Positions 50,871 through 59,185 of a stretch of DNA of 64,000 bases are shown one piece after another. Within the stretch, counting starts at the first letter, position 1; each line of letters opens with the position of its first letter. Under the pieces are notes generated by a model, which had not been told where the DNA came from, did not search any database, and was given only the letters and a program-made list of their open reading frames with translations. The translations under genes and the position numbers were made by a program. The DNA comes from Bin87 sp965116785 (GTDB lineage: Bacteria; Chloroflexota; Dehalococcoidia; Lucifugimonadales; UBA3495). The stretch is from assembly GCA_965116785.1 (NCBI GenBank), contig OZ220731.1, positions 2,852,001-2,916,000 of the forward strand. Reading direction: 5' to 3'.

Positions 50871-52400
50871 CTATTCGGGCTTGGCGAGCACGAGGTAGCG
50901 GCCGCGGATCAGGGTGTCAACCCGCTGGTACATCGACCCTTCCTTCATCTCCCACATCGCCAGCGGCGGCAGGATCATGAGGCCGACGCGAAGCAGGAAG
51001 AGCACTATGCCCACTCCGCCCAGGATCATGAAGATGTCCCAGAGGTCGGGGAACGTCGCGCCGGGCGGCGGCAACAGCAACGCCGGGAATGAGAAGGCGT
51101 CCGAAGGCAGGTAATACAGCCCGTGCAGGTCCGCCGGCGCAGCCGCGAAGGCCGCGGAGAATATACGGATGTGGAAGAGCAACAGACCGATCAGGATGAA
51201 GACGGCCGCCAGCGGCGCGCCCCAGCCCTCGCGGCGAGCGTGGTTGGACACCAGGATCGGGAACGGGATGAAGAAGGTGAAGAACAGCTGCGCCCAGAAG
51301 ATGCCGATGTACGACTTGAACATCAGGTAGTTCAGGATCGCCTGCTCAACCTCCAGCCGCCCGTACCAGTAGGTGATGAAGAACGCGAACAGGTGGTAGG
51401 TGTGCAGCAGCGTCAGGCCGAGCAGCACCTTGCTGGCCGCCCAGAACGGGGCCTGACCGATGTAATCGCGGTAGCCGCCCCAGCGACGCAGGGCATAGGC
51501 CGTGAGCAGGATCGCCGCCAGGCCGCCCTGGAAGCTGATCACCGTGTAGAAGGGCGGCAGGATCGAGTCCTTCCAGCCCGGTATCATCGCCATGGCGAAG
51601 TCGCTGACGATCAGGAACTGGACGAACACCACCAGCATGAAGTAGAGACCGCCCAGGATGGCCAGGCCACCCTTCTGGATCTGCCACTGCCGCTTGGTGC
51701 CGTACCAGCCGCCGGCCAGCCTGGCGTACAGGGAGGCGCGGAAGCCCGTGACCATCGAGCGGGATTGCGCCATGTCCGGCATGGCCGAGAGCCACAGGAT
51801 CGACAGCGAGCAGAACACCAGCCCGATCATCGAGGCCATGAGCCATCCTGACGGGTTGCTCAGCTCCTGGAACCAGATGGAACGGCGCACCATCTGCTCG
51901 CCGCTTTCCGTCATCACACCGATGTCGGGCAGAGCGATCAGCGCCGGTATGAACAGCAGGATGTTGACGATGCTCACCACCGAGAACACCTCGGCGATGC
52001 GTGTCAGCGGCCGCCGCCAGTGGCTCTTGGTGAACCGGAAGGCGCAGGCGGCCAGCGGAGCCGACGCGCTCAGCGTGAAAACGAACGCGAACGCCGCGGC
52101 GTAGAACCCCCAATCGCGGTGGTCGGAGAACCCAACCGTCGCCAGCTTGAGCACAAAGCCCACGATGCCGAGTATCGTCAGAATCCCTCCGACGATGAAG
52201 ACCCAGCGCAGCAGGCCGGAACCCGCTTGCTGCCGCTCGACGACGCCCGAGACCAACCCCGACCGTTCGGGGATCACCCACATCTCCGGCCCGAAATGGC
52301 CGTGATCGTGGGCGCCGTGCCCCTGGGAACCAACCCCATGGGAACCAACGCCGTGGGCGTCGGGTCCCGGTTCGGGATGGGCCTGTGCTTCGCTAGCCAT
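50871..52400 (-). CDS. Second NrfD-type membrane subunit (ActF-like)
   Basis: A 509-residue NrfD-like membrane protein. The N-terminal 40 residues are His/Gly-rich (SHGVGSQGHGAHDHGH), possibly metal-binding. Membrane helices run from about 65 to 490. RWVFIVGGILTILGIVGFVLKLA, HWRRPLTRIAEVFSVVSIVN and DFAMAMIPGWKDSILPPFYTVISFQGGLAAILL show the family. It is less like ActC than ActC is, and is not the classic ActC. I call it ActF-like by position. It starts at ATG 52400, sharing one base with the stop of the Fe-S gene, so both are co-translated. Whether it replaces ActF cannot be settled here. Confidence 0.82.
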   Translation of the reverse strand: MASEAQAHPEPGPDAHGVGSHGVGSQGHGAHDHGHFGPEMWVIPERSGLVSGVVERQQAGSGLLRWVFIVGGILTILGIVGFVLKLATVGFSDHRDWGFYAAAFAFVFTLSASAPLAACAFRFTKSHWRRPLTRIAEVFSVVSIVNILLFIPALIALPDIGVMTESGEQMVRRSIWFQELSNPSGWLMASMIGLVFCSLSILWLSAMPDMAQSRSMVTGFRASLYARLAGGWYGTKRQWQIQKGGLAILGGLYFMLVVFVQFLIVSDFAMAMIPGWKDSILPPFYTVISFQGGLAAILLTAYALRRWGGYRDYIGQAPFWAASKVLLGLTLLHTYHLFAFFITYWYGRLEVEQAILNYLMFKSYIGIFWAQLFFTFFIPFPILVSNHARREGWGAPLAAVFILIGLLLFHIRIFSAAFAAAPADLHGLYYLPSDAFSFPALLLPPPGATFPDLWDIFMILGGVGIVLFLLRVGLMILPPLAMWEMKEGSMYQRVDTLIRGRYLVLAKPE

Positions 52401-53182
52401 CAGTGTCCGCCCTTAAGGGGGTACTGGTCGATCTTCTTCAGGTAGATGACGCTGGGGCGAGTGTTCATCTCTTCCAGCAGCCGGTAGCCTCGGGTCTCGC
52501 GGTCGTGCTCGCCGTGGCCCGGGTGCGCATTTACGTCGTCGAAGTAGGGCTTGATGGCGGTGCCCTGATCCTCCAGGTCGCCGAACATGAGGGCGTTGGT
52601 GGGGCAGGCCTGCACGCACGCCGGGTCGTAGTTGCCTCCCATCATGCGCTCGTCGTTCAGGCGCTGACCACCCCGGGCCTCAACCTCGATCTCGCCCCGG
52701 CGCAGCCGCTGCACGCAGAAGGTGCACTTCTCGGTGATACCGCGCGTGCGCACCGTCACGTCAGGATTGAGCTGGTTTTCCATCCGGGCCGGCCAGTTGG
52801 GGTGCCAGTAGTTGAACATCCGCACCTGGTACGGGCAGTTGTTGATGCAATAGCGGGTCCCGACGCAGCGGTTGTACACCTGCACGTTCAGGCCCTCTTC
52901 GTTGTGGTAGGTGGCGAACACCGGGCAGACCGGCTCGCACGGCGCGTTCTCGCAGTGCTGGCACAGCACCGGCATGAACCGCGCCTTGATGTTCGGGTAC
53001 TCGCCTTCCCAGTAGCGCTCGATGCGGATCCACTCGTAGGCGCGCCGCTGCAGGAAGTAGTCCTTGGTATTGATGGGGACGTTGTTCTCGGCCTGGCAGG
53101 CGATCACACAGGCCTGGCAGCCTGTGCACTTGTCGAGGTCGATGACCATTCCCCACTTGTGCGGAAACTCGGCGTTAGGCAT
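52400..53182 (-). CDS. actB: Iron-sulfur subunit (ActB2-type) of alternative complex III
   Basis: A 260-residue ferredoxin-like protein with four cysteine clusters. CTGCQACVIAC (about 19-29), CQHCENAPCEPVC (about 75-87), CVGTRYCINNC (about 107-117) and CTFC (about 152) followed by CVQAC (about 189). These give three [4Fe-4S] and one [3Fe-4S]-type site. It is the C-terminal half of ActB in most bacteria, but here is a separate gene. RMFNYWHPNWPARMENQLNPDVTVRTRGITEKC is the diagnostic segment between clusters. It probably carries electrons from quinol sites to ActA/ActE. Cytoplasmic or periplasmic exposure depends on the partner with the Tat signal. Confidence 0.94.
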   Translation of the reverse strand: MPNAEFPHKWGMVIDLDKCTGCQACVIACQAENNVPINTKDYFLQRRAYEWIRIERYWEGEYPNIKARFMPVLCQHCENAPCEPVCPVFATYHNEEGLNVQVYNRCVGTRYCINNCPYQVRMFNYWHPNWPARMENQLNPDVTVRTRGITEKCTFCVQRLRRGEIEVEARGGQRLNDERMMGGNYDPACVQACPTNALMFGDLEDQGTAIKPYFDDVNAHPGHGEHDRETRGYRLLEEMNTRPSVIYLKKIDQYPLKGGH

Positions 53183-53223
53183 TTTTCATTTATCCCCAGG
53201 TCACGGCGGGCGTGTCGGCCGGC

Positions 53224-55485
53224 TTAGTGACCAGGGCCTCCTTCCGCGCTGATGCTCTTGTAAACCTGCTCGGCAGGATGTTCGCCGACCTCGCGGCTGG
53301 TGTAGTCACCCTCCAACTTGGAAACGGCCATGCTGTCGCCCGTGGGCGTTATCGAGCAGCGGGTGGAACTCCAGGCGAGACCGCCGGAACCGTCCACCAC
53401 GACGGGCTCCAATATGGATATCACGTTGCCGCTTTCCCGCGCATCCCGATCGGTGGCGTAGCTCGACCCCAGGGTGCGGCCGCCGCCCATGGGCACCGCC
53501 GCGATTCCCGGGGGGGTGCCGGGGTTCAGGTATACCAGCGCCTGGATGCTGCCGGCGCCGGTGACGATGTTGACCACGTCGCCCTCGCGGAGGCCCATCC
53601 GCTTCCCTTGCGCTTCGTTGATGTCCACCCAGGTTTGCCAGGTAACCGTGGTCAACGGGTCCGGCGTGCTCTGGGCCCAGGGCAGGTGAGCGTTGCGCCC
53701 GTCCCGCAGGGTATGGTGCTCGTAGGGCTGCAACTGGAAGTTGCCGCTGCCCACCAGGTTGGCCGGAGACGCGTTCCTGGCAATCCTCGCCAGAGTTCCC
53801 TCCGGCGGTGTCGCCGCCCGTCCGGTGGCGTTCTCATCCCACCAACCGCCGTACATCAGCGTGTCGGTGAAGTCCGCCCCCAGCGTTTCCTCAACGTTTG
53901 CGCGGATCATCGCCTCATAGCTCTCGGCCGGCATGCCGTCGCCCCGGCCCAGCGTTGCCGCCGCGTTCAGCAGCACGTCGGGGAAGCTCCGCGGGTCCAG
54001 GTCCGGCAGGGGGTTCACCACGGGTTGCTGCACAGCGTACACATGGTAACCGGGCATCGGGTCGGGCAGGTCGTCGCCCCAGTCTTCCAACGCAGCCCGG
54101 TCGGGTATCAGCAGATCGGCCATCGCCGATGTTTCGTCCAGGAACTGGCTGGCGCTGATGACCACCACGCCCTCGTTGCCCAACGCCGCCTCCAGACCCA
54201 TGCTGGGCGGCAGGCCGTAAACGGGATTGGCGTTGTGGATGATCACCAGGGGAGCGGCGCCGCTGCTGATGTCGCCGGCGATCCGCTGCCAATCGGCCAG
54301 GGACGCCACCGGAGCCGCCGTCGGGGTGTCGGAGATGGGGCTCCCGGGGTCGGGCAAGAGGCCGCCTTTGTGCCCCACGTTGCCCAACAGATAGTTCAGG
54401 ATCACGACCGCCGAGGCGTTGAACTGGCCGTTGCTGTACGCGCCGGCCTCGCCGCCGCCGCCGATGGCCAGTCCACCATGGGCCATGTAGTCGTGAGCCA
54501 ACCCTTCGAAGAATTCCCTGAGCGAGTACCCGTCCAGCACTTCGTCCGGTATCCCCAGCACGCCGGCCAGAGCGTCGGGGTTGAAGTCACTCAACGCCCC
54601 TACTCCGGCCTCGCCGGTGATCTGTGCCACTGCCGGCGATTCCGGATGCGTCGAAGCGACCGCCCATCCCAGGGCCATGGCAGCGTAGCCTTCGGAGCCA
54701 GGATTGATGGGTATCCACTTGTCGGCGTTGGCCGCAGTCATCGAGTAACGGGAGCCGAAGTGGTAATGCCGGCCACGGTCGGCGGGGTTCGGGCGGGAGC
54801 GGAACTTGCCGTACGCCACGGAGTAGGCGGTGGGGTTGCCCCAGGTCGAAAGGAAGTCGGAGCCGAAACTCGCCAGGGCATACGCGTTGGCGATGTCGTG
54901 GAAGGGCAGGCTATCGGTGTCCATTACGTCCTTGACCGCCGCCCGGTAGGCCGAGTCGTCCGCCGCGCCGCCGAAGGCCACATGCCGCCCGCCGAAGGCC
55001 TCGGCGAAAGCGCCGCAGATCTTCGCGAAGCTGCACTTGCGATCCTCGGTGATCAGCAGCATGCCCTGGCCGCGTTCGTCCACCGCCGCGTTGAACCGGT
55101 TCAGCGCTTCTTCCCAGCTGATGGCCCGGTAGCGCCCGGAGCCTCTGGGCCCGTTGCGCAACATCGGCCCGTCGATGCGGTCGGGGTGATACAGCGATTG
55201 CAGCATCGTATCGGCCGTGGCCGATTGCTTGCCCTGGTTCATCGGGAAGCGTGGGTTGCCGCGCACCTTCTTGGCGCGCCCTTCCATCACCCGCACCAGG
55301 ACGCCCTCGCCGCCGGGCGCGGAGCCGTCGTAGGTGGCGTACCAGTTGTCCCGGCCCTTGACCAGGTCTTCGGGGATCAGCGCCGGGCTCTGCACCCGCA
55401 ACTCGTCGTCGAAAAGGTCGCAGGCGATCGCTCCCGTTGCAGCGATGCCGGCCCAGGCGAGGAAGTTGCGGCGCGTTAGTTTCAT
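53224..55485 (-). CDS. actB: Molybdopterin-oxidoreductase-like subunit (ActB1-type) of alternative complex III
   Basis: A 753-residue protein with a twin-arginine signal (MKLTRRNFLAWAGIAATGAIAC, split here as TRRNFLAW and GAIAC) for export in folded form, and possible lipid attachment at Cys 22. The body is MopB-fold: WEEALNRFNAAVDERGQG (about 124), GDISSGAAPLVIIHNANPVYG (about 402), and VNIVTGAGSIQALVYLNPGTPPG near the end. No N-terminal Cys cluster is visible and the cofactor region is degenerate, which fits ActB1, known to lack molybdopterin. Two genes, this and the Fe-S gene at 53182, together match the fused ActB of other bacteria. Just 41 bp lies between them. Confidence 0.92.
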   Translation of the reverse strand: MKLTRRNFLAWAGIAATGAIACDLFDDELRVQSPALIPEDLVKGRDNWYATYDGSAPGGEGVLVRVMEGRAKKVRGNPRFPMNQGKQSATADTMLQSLYHPDRIDGPMLRNGPRGSGRYRAISWEEALNRFNAAVDERGQGMLLITEDRKCSFAKICGAFAEAFGGRHVAFGGAADDSAYRAAVKDVMDTDSLPFHDIANAYALASFGSDFLSTWGNPTAYSVAYGKFRSRPNPADRGRHYHFGSRYSMTAANADKWIPINPGSEGYAAMALGWAVASTHPESPAVAQITGEAGVGALSDFNPDALAGVLGIPDEVLDGYSLREFFEGLAHDYMAHGGLAIGGGGEAGAYSNGQFNASAVVILNYLLGNVGHKGGLLPDPGSPISDTPTAAPVASLADWQRIAGDISSGAAPLVIIHNANPVYGLPPSMGLEAALGNEGVVVISASQFLDETSAMADLLIPDRAALEDWGDDLPDPMPGYHVYAVQQPVVNPLPDLDPRSFPDVLLNAAATLGRGDGMPAESYEAMIRANVEETLGADFTDTLMYGGWWDENATGRAATPPEGTLARIARNASPANLVGSGNFQLQPYEHHTLRDGRNAHLPWAQSTPDPLTTVTWQTWVDINEAQGKRMGLREGDVVNIVTGAGSIQALVYLNPGTPPGIAAVPMGGGRTLGSSYATDRDARESGNVISILEPVVVDGSGGLAWSSTRCSITPTGDSMAVSKLEGDYTSREVGEHPAEQVYKSISAEGGPGH

Positions 55486-55515
55486 TGCTCCAAGAGTCCG
55501 GTAGCGACGTGCGGC

Positions 55516-56193
55516 CTACTTATGGCAGATTGTACAGTCTGTGCTGACGTCATTTTCCCGGTGGCAGTCCAGGCACGTGCCCATCTTGAGCGACTGGCCG
55601 TCCTGCGGCTGCACCTCTTCCATGTGGGCCACGTCACCGTGGCACACCGAACAGGCTTCGGGCACCGTCACCGGCAGGTTCATCGGCTTTTCGTCGCCCA
55701 CCGGCAGCGTGACCGTACGTTCTTCGCCCTGGGTCAGGAACCGGATGTGGGCCTCGTGGACGAACCGGACGTGGTCCGGCAGGCGGTGCACCCGCTCCCA
55801 GTCGATGGGCCGCTCTTCGGCGTGCTTGTCCAGCACCCGCTGGATGTTGATCAGCGTTTCCGGCTCCACGGCGTCGGTGGTCACGTTGCTGCCGTTGACC
55901 TGCTTGTGGCAGATCACGCAGACCTCCACCGCCGGCACCGTGGCCGCCGCTCCCGAGGTCACATTGCGGTGGCAGAACTCGCACTGGATGGCGTGACCGC
56001 CTTCTTCCACGGAACCTGCGTGCACGGTGTGCGGGAAGTCAATGGGCTGCGCCGGCGCGTCCCCCCAGCCGAAGGGCGGGTTCGAGAACCAAGATATGAA
56101 CAGCACCACCAGGATGAACGCCACGATGGCGGTGACGGCCAGGCCGGCAATCGCCATCGGGATGAGCAGTCGAGTGGGTGGCAGGGGCGGCAT
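55516..56193 (-). CDS. actA: Pentaheme cytochrome c, alternative complex III subunit ActA
   Basis: A 225-residue membrane-anchored multiheme cytochrome. One helix (IPMAIAGLAVTAIVAFILVVLFISWF, about 11-36) precedes the heme domain. Five CxxCH motifs are visible: CEFCH (about 70), CVICH (about 92), CSVCH (about 182), CLDCH (about 207) and CTICH (about 220). Several extra His residues (for example FPHTVHAG, about 53) can serve as distal ligands. This is the standard heme count of ActA. It starts the act operon together with a small membrane protein just upstream and accepts electrons from ActB. Confidence 0.95.
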   Translation of the reverse strand: MPPLPPTRLLIPMAIAGLAVTAIVAFILVVLFISWFSNPPFGWGDAPAQPIDFPHTVHAGSVEEGGHAIQCEFCHRNVTSGAAATVPAVEVCVICHKQVNGSNVTTDAVEPETLINIQRVLDKHAEERPIDWERVHRLPDHVRFVHEAHIRFLTQGEERTVTLPVGDEKPMNLPVTVPEACSVCHGDVAHMEEVQPQDGQSLKMGTCLDCHRENDVSTDCTICHK

Positions 56194-56268
56194 GGATAAT
56201 GGACTGTGGCGGCAGGGAACGTTGCGTCAGGCGGCAGGTGTCGCAGCGTGGCGGTTGGACGCCCCGCG

Positions 56269-56571
56269 CTATACGAAGAGGCGTTCCCAAACGTTCTGCA
56301 GCGTAAACGGCGACTGCATGACGGTCAAAATCATCATGACCACGGCTCCCGCGAGCGCGGCAACGCCGATCACGGTGAGCGGTAATCGCAAACGGGCGAA
56401 GAACGCGGGGTAGGTGCCGGTCTGCACACCCGAGGGGATCAGCGCGTGGGCGATGAGCATGCTGAACGCGAAGATGATGATCAGGGGGAAATAAATCCAC
56501 AGGTATGTCAGCCATAGGCTGACATCGGCCCAGAGAGCCGCGTTCATCGCGTTGGGGTCGGTTTGCGGCAT
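56269..56571 (-). CDS. Small two-helix membrane protein at head of the act operon
   Basis: A 100-residue membrane protein. I use ATG 56571, although ATG 56547 is also possible. WADVSLWLTYLWIYFPLIIIFAFSMLIAHALIP (about 13-45) and LPLTVIGVAALAGAVVMMILTVMQ (about 60-84) are the two helices. It is the first gene after the promoter at 56673 and precedes actA by 75 bases. Its position suggests an accessory or assembly subunit of the complex. I do not recognise a family. Confidence 0.7.
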   Translation of the reverse strand: MPQTDPNAMNAALWADVSLWLTYLWIYFPLIIIFAFSMLIAHALIPSGVQTGTYPAFFARLRLPLTVIGVAALAGAVVMMILTVMQSPFTLQNVWERLFV

Positions 56572-56960
56572 GTGGCTGGTGAACCTGCGCTCGAACGTAT
56601 GATGCTGGGCTCTCTGCCCGGGAGCGACCACGCAAAGCGGCTGAAATTACGTAGGCCGTTTTTGGCTGGTGAAAATTATCACATTCAATTTGGCCTGTCA
56701 ACAAGATTCGCGGGCGCCCAACGCCCCTTTCGCGGCCTGCCGGCAACGCGCCGCGACCCCAATTTTCGGGCCTTCCGCAGCCGCCGCGAGGGGAGACGGG
56801 CACGCCAACGGTGATGCCGGCGCGGTGGTGGCCACGCCGACCGCTCGGGTGCTACGACGGTTTTCGTTGACGCCCCAAATGCCACCCCATATAATGCCCT
56901 TTGGACTAAAACGCACTGCCATCACGCCTTTCCCGGCGCATCTCTCAAGGAGCCTCCAGA
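56572..56960. other. Divergent intergenic region between act operon and comDE-like genes
   Basis: 389 bases with no gene. The act promoter lies on the minus strand at 56673-56701. For the plus-strand genes there is no equally good promoter; CATATAATGCC near 56888 is a possible -10 (TATAAT). Confidence 0.5.
56673..56701 (-). promoter_or_regulatory. Sigma70-type promoter for the act / ccm block
   Basis: Read on the minus strand: TTGACA (56701-56696), 17-base spacer, TAATTT (56678-56673), about 100 bases before the first gene. The -35 matches consensus perfectly, and an overlapping GATAAT gives a 15-base alternative. Confidence 0.55.
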
Positions 56961-57473
56961 ATGACCACCGAAGTCTACGATTCCGTCTTGCATCCGCAAT
57001 CACTGGTTGCGGAGCTGAAGAAGAACAACATTTCCCACGTCGTCTGGCTCCCCGACAGCGAGACCAACTTCCTCTACAACATGATGATGGAGGAACCCAC
57101 CCTGGACCTGATTCCGGTGTGCCGCGAAGGCGAGACGATGGCGGTGGCGGCCGGCCTGTGGGTCGGCGGCGCGAACCCCATCGTGCTGATCCAGAACACC
57201 GGCATCTTCGAGGCCGGCGACTCCATCCGCGGGCTGTGCCTGGACCTCAATCAGCCCCTGGTCATGCTGGTCGGCTATCGTGGCTGGACCCGGCGGGGAC
57301 CGACGCCCGACTCGGCGGGCCGGTTCATCGAGCACATCCTCCACGCCTGGGGCATCAACTACTATCTCGTCGAAACGGACGACGATGCCGACCGCATCAG
57401 CGTCGCGTACGAAGAGTCCCAGCGGCTGAGCCGCCCGGTGGCCGTCCTGATCGGCACCGAGTTCGGCTCCTAG
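56961..57473 (+). CDS. Sulfopyruvate/phosphonopyruvate decarboxylase-like, TPP Pyr-domain (alpha) subunit
   Basis: A 170-residue TPP-enzyme Pyr domain of the ComD type. LHPQSLVAELKKNNISHVVWLPDSETNFLYNMM (about 10-42) and VCREGETMAVAAGLWVGGANPIVLIQNTG (about 53-81) hold the Glu that activates the TPP aminopyrimidine (REGE). WTRRGPTPDSAGRFIEHILHAWGINYY (about 108-134) follows. In methanogens, ComD and ComE decarboxylate sulfopyruvate; phosphonopyruvate decarboxylase is the fused form. Here the next gene supplies the PP domain, so the pair is complete. The actual substrate (sulfopyruvate, phosphonopyruvate or other 2-oxo acid) cannot be told. Confidence 0.88.
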   Translation: MTTEVYDSVLHPQSLVAELKKNNISHVVWLPDSETNFLYNMMMEEPTLDLIPVCREGETMAVAAGLWVGGANPIVLIQNTGIFEAGDSIRGLCLDLNQPLVMLVGYRGWTRRGPTPDSAGRFIEHILHAWGINYYLVETDDDADRISVAYEESQRLSRPVAVLIGTEFGS

Positions 57474-57551
57474 CCATTTGACATCTACCTGTTTGGCGCC
57501 TTCTACCGCGCCGCGGGTTCGCCCCGCGCCAACATCCCAGGAGCAAGTCCC

Positions 57552-58148
57552 ATGATCAACAACACCGATGCCGTGCGCCTGATTGACACCAACCGCGAAG
57601 ACGCCGTCGTCGTCCCCACCATGAACGCGGGCAACGTCCGGTTCGGCCTGCCCTCCGTCACGACCAACCAGAACCTGGACCTGCCGATATCCGGCGCCAT
57701 GGGCAAGGCCAGCAACGTGGGCCTCGGCATCGCCCTGGCTCAGCCCGGGCGCAAGGTGATGGTGCTGGACGGCGACGGAAGCCTGCTGATGAACCTGGGC
57801 GCGCTGGTCACCACCTCCACCAAGGCGCCCAAGAACTTCTACCACTTCCTCTTCAACAACGGTGTCTACGCCGTCACCGGCGGACAGCCCATTCCCGGTT
57901 CCGAGGGCGTCACCAACTGGGAGGAACTCGCCCGGGGCGCCGGCTATGCGGCGGTCTTCTCCTTCGACAACCTGGAAGACTTCACCACCGGCATCAGCGA
58001 AGTGCTCGCCACGGAGGGCCCGGTCTTCATCCACCTGGCCGTGGAACCCGAGATCGAGAACACGCCGGTGCAGTTCCGCGTCCGCGGCTCCCGCACCGCG
58101 CAGCAGGCCTACGAGGAGGTTACCGCCGCCCTCACCGGCGACAACTAG
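57552..58148 (+). CDS. Sulfopyruvate/phosphonopyruvate decarboxylase-like, TPP PP-domain (beta) subunit
   Basis: A 198-residue TPP-enzyme PP domain (ComE type). The diphosphate-magnesium motif is LDGDGSLLMNLGALVTTSTKAPKNFYHFLFNNGVY (about 75-109), with GDGS at about 77 and NN at about 105. ISGAMGKASNVGLGIALAQPGRKVMV (about 48-73) leads into it. WEELARGAGYAAVFSFDNLEDF (about 125) and FIHLAVEPEIENTPVQFRVRG (about 160-180) finish the domain. All TPP-binding residues are intact. It follows the alpha gene by 78 bases. The third paralogue at 59182 is the degenerate form of this protein. Confidence 0.9.
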   Translation: MINNTDAVRLIDTNREDAVVVPTMNAGNVRFGLPSVTTNQNLDLPISGAMGKASNVGLGIALAQPGRKVMVLDGDGSLLMNLGALVTTSTKAPKNFYHFLFNNGVYAVTGGQPIPGSEGVTNWEELARGAGYAAVFSFDNLEDFTTGISEVLATEGPVFIHLAVEPEIENTPVQFRVRGSRTAQQAYEEVTAALTGDN

Positions 58149-58172
58149 GCCACCCGACAGCCCCGCCCGCCC

Positions 58173-58547
58173 ATGGGTCCCGGCTGCGCTTTGGAATCCC
58201 AGCGCGAATTGCCGGAGACCATCACGGCGGGCGGCGTCACCAGATGGCTGACCCGGCATTTGCGCTATGAACCCAACCCGGGCGTTACTGTCCCCAGAAT
58301 CCAACACACCCTGGAGAACTGGGTTGTTCGGGGAATTTGTGTGGACGGACGACTGCGCCGTGAAACGATAACCTATTGGGGATTCGTCCCAAGCCGAAAC
58401 GAGATGTTCCGAGTTGTGGTCTCGCTGGATGACCAGGAGATCATAACGGCCCATTTTGACAACTCCGTAGCCAAGCGAATTGGAGAGGAAGGTCGTCCCT
58501 GGTTCAGGCGACGTTGCAGAGGCTTGGAGGTACGAGATGCGGGTTAA
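58173..58547 (+). CDS. Toxin-like protein (DUF4258-like) of a candidate TA pair
   Basis: A 124-residue protein. LRYEPNPGVTVPRIQHTLENWVVRGICVDGRLRRETITYWGFVPSRNEMFRVVVSLDDQEIITAHFD (about 31-97) resembles toxin-like proteins next to DUF2283 antitoxins: an RxxRG core, a YWG strand, then RVVVSxDDxxIITAHFD. The start could be ATG 58173 or TTG 58191; no clear ribosome site is seen. Its stop is 11 bases inside the next gene, which codes for a DUF2283-like protein with a strong ribosome site. The order toxin-first is as in RelE/HigB-like pairs. The family assignment is by pattern only. Confidence 0.6.
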   Translation: MGPGCALESQRELPETITAGGVTRWLTRHLRYEPNPGVTVPRIQHTLENWVVRGICVDGRLRRETITYWGFVPSRNEMFRVVVSLDDQEIITAHFDNSVAKRIGEEGRPWFRRRCRGLEVRDAG

Positions 58548-58929
58548 GTACTATGCCGAAGATGATGCTTTGGTAATAGAGGCGTTCCGGGGAGGATGCA
58601 GCGGAGGCACTCTACGGGACGATTTCGGCATTATCCTGAACTTCGCGGACGTAGGCAGCGAGGACGTTGCAAGGATAGACATACTGAACGTCAGCTGGTT
58701 CCTGCCCTTGAGTGCGGAGCGAGGCTACGACGCCGACACCGACACGCTGACCCTGGGCGACAAGCCGAACGCGGACGCCGACTACCGCGTGGTGGACAAC
58801 GGCGACTTCGTGAGCTACCGGCAGTGGTTTGACGACGGGAGCGAATGGGACATCGTGGCGGTGGACCTGCGGCAGGCGTCCATACATCTGGCCCCGGCGC
58901 TGGCGCAGCCGGAGACCGTCGGCTCCTGA
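58537..58929 (+). CDS. DUF2283-like antitoxin partner
   Basis: A 130-residue protein. ATG 58537 has a strong GGAGG seven bases upstream. MRVKYYAEDDALVIEAF (about 1-17) matches the DUF2283 start (usual MKxxYDPEADALYI). The rest is longer than usual: FGIILNFADVGSEDVARIDILNVSWFLPLSAERGYDADTDTLTLGDKPNADADYRVVDNGDFVSYRQWFDD, with a duplicated DADTDTLTLGDK-like strand (about 73-84) that repeats the DUF2283 hairpin. It overlaps the toxin-like gene by 11 bp and lies inside the TPP-enzyme cluster. Confidence 0.68.
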   Translation: MRVKYYAEDDALVIEAFRGGCSGGTLRDDFGIILNFADVGSEDVARIDILNVSWFLPLSAERGYDADTDTLTLGDKPNADADYRVVDNGDFVSYRQWFDDGSEWDIVAVDLRQASIHLAPALAQPETVGS

Positions 58930-58948
58930 CGAGCCAACCGGGCCAGCC

Positions 58949-59185
58949 ATGCCCAAGTTCCGCCCCTTCAGCATTTTTGGCCGCCTGTTCGCGTCGGCGG
59001 TGGTGGTGGCCGGCTTCTACCTGCTGTGGCTGGGCTTCATGGAGGGGAACGCGCTCAAGGCCGTTCCCGGCGCCGTGCTCATCCCCGCCGGGCTGTACCT
59101 CATGGTTTCCTCCCGGCGCGCCGAAGCACAACGCGACTCCGAACGCGCCGTCGACCCGGATCCGCCCACGGAAGACGGGGAATGA
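58949..59185 (+). CDS. Small membrane protein between TPP-enzyme genes
   Basis: A 78-residue protein with two helices: FGRLFASAVVVAGFYLLWLGFM (about 10-31) and ALKAVPGAVLIPAGLYLMVS (about 35-54), then a charged tail with PPTEDGE. The start ATG 58949 has no strong ribosome site. Its stop overlaps the next gene by 4 bp (ATGA). Unknown function. Confidence 0.55.
   Translation: MPKFRPFSIFGRLFASAVVVAGFYLLWLGFMEGNALKAVPGAVLIPAGLYLMVSSRRAEAQRDSERAVDPDPPTEDGE

Noticed and set aside
53212..55479. Plus-strand open frame of 755 residues
   Set aside because: Shadow of the ActB1-type gene, which has a Tat signal and MopB features on the other strand.
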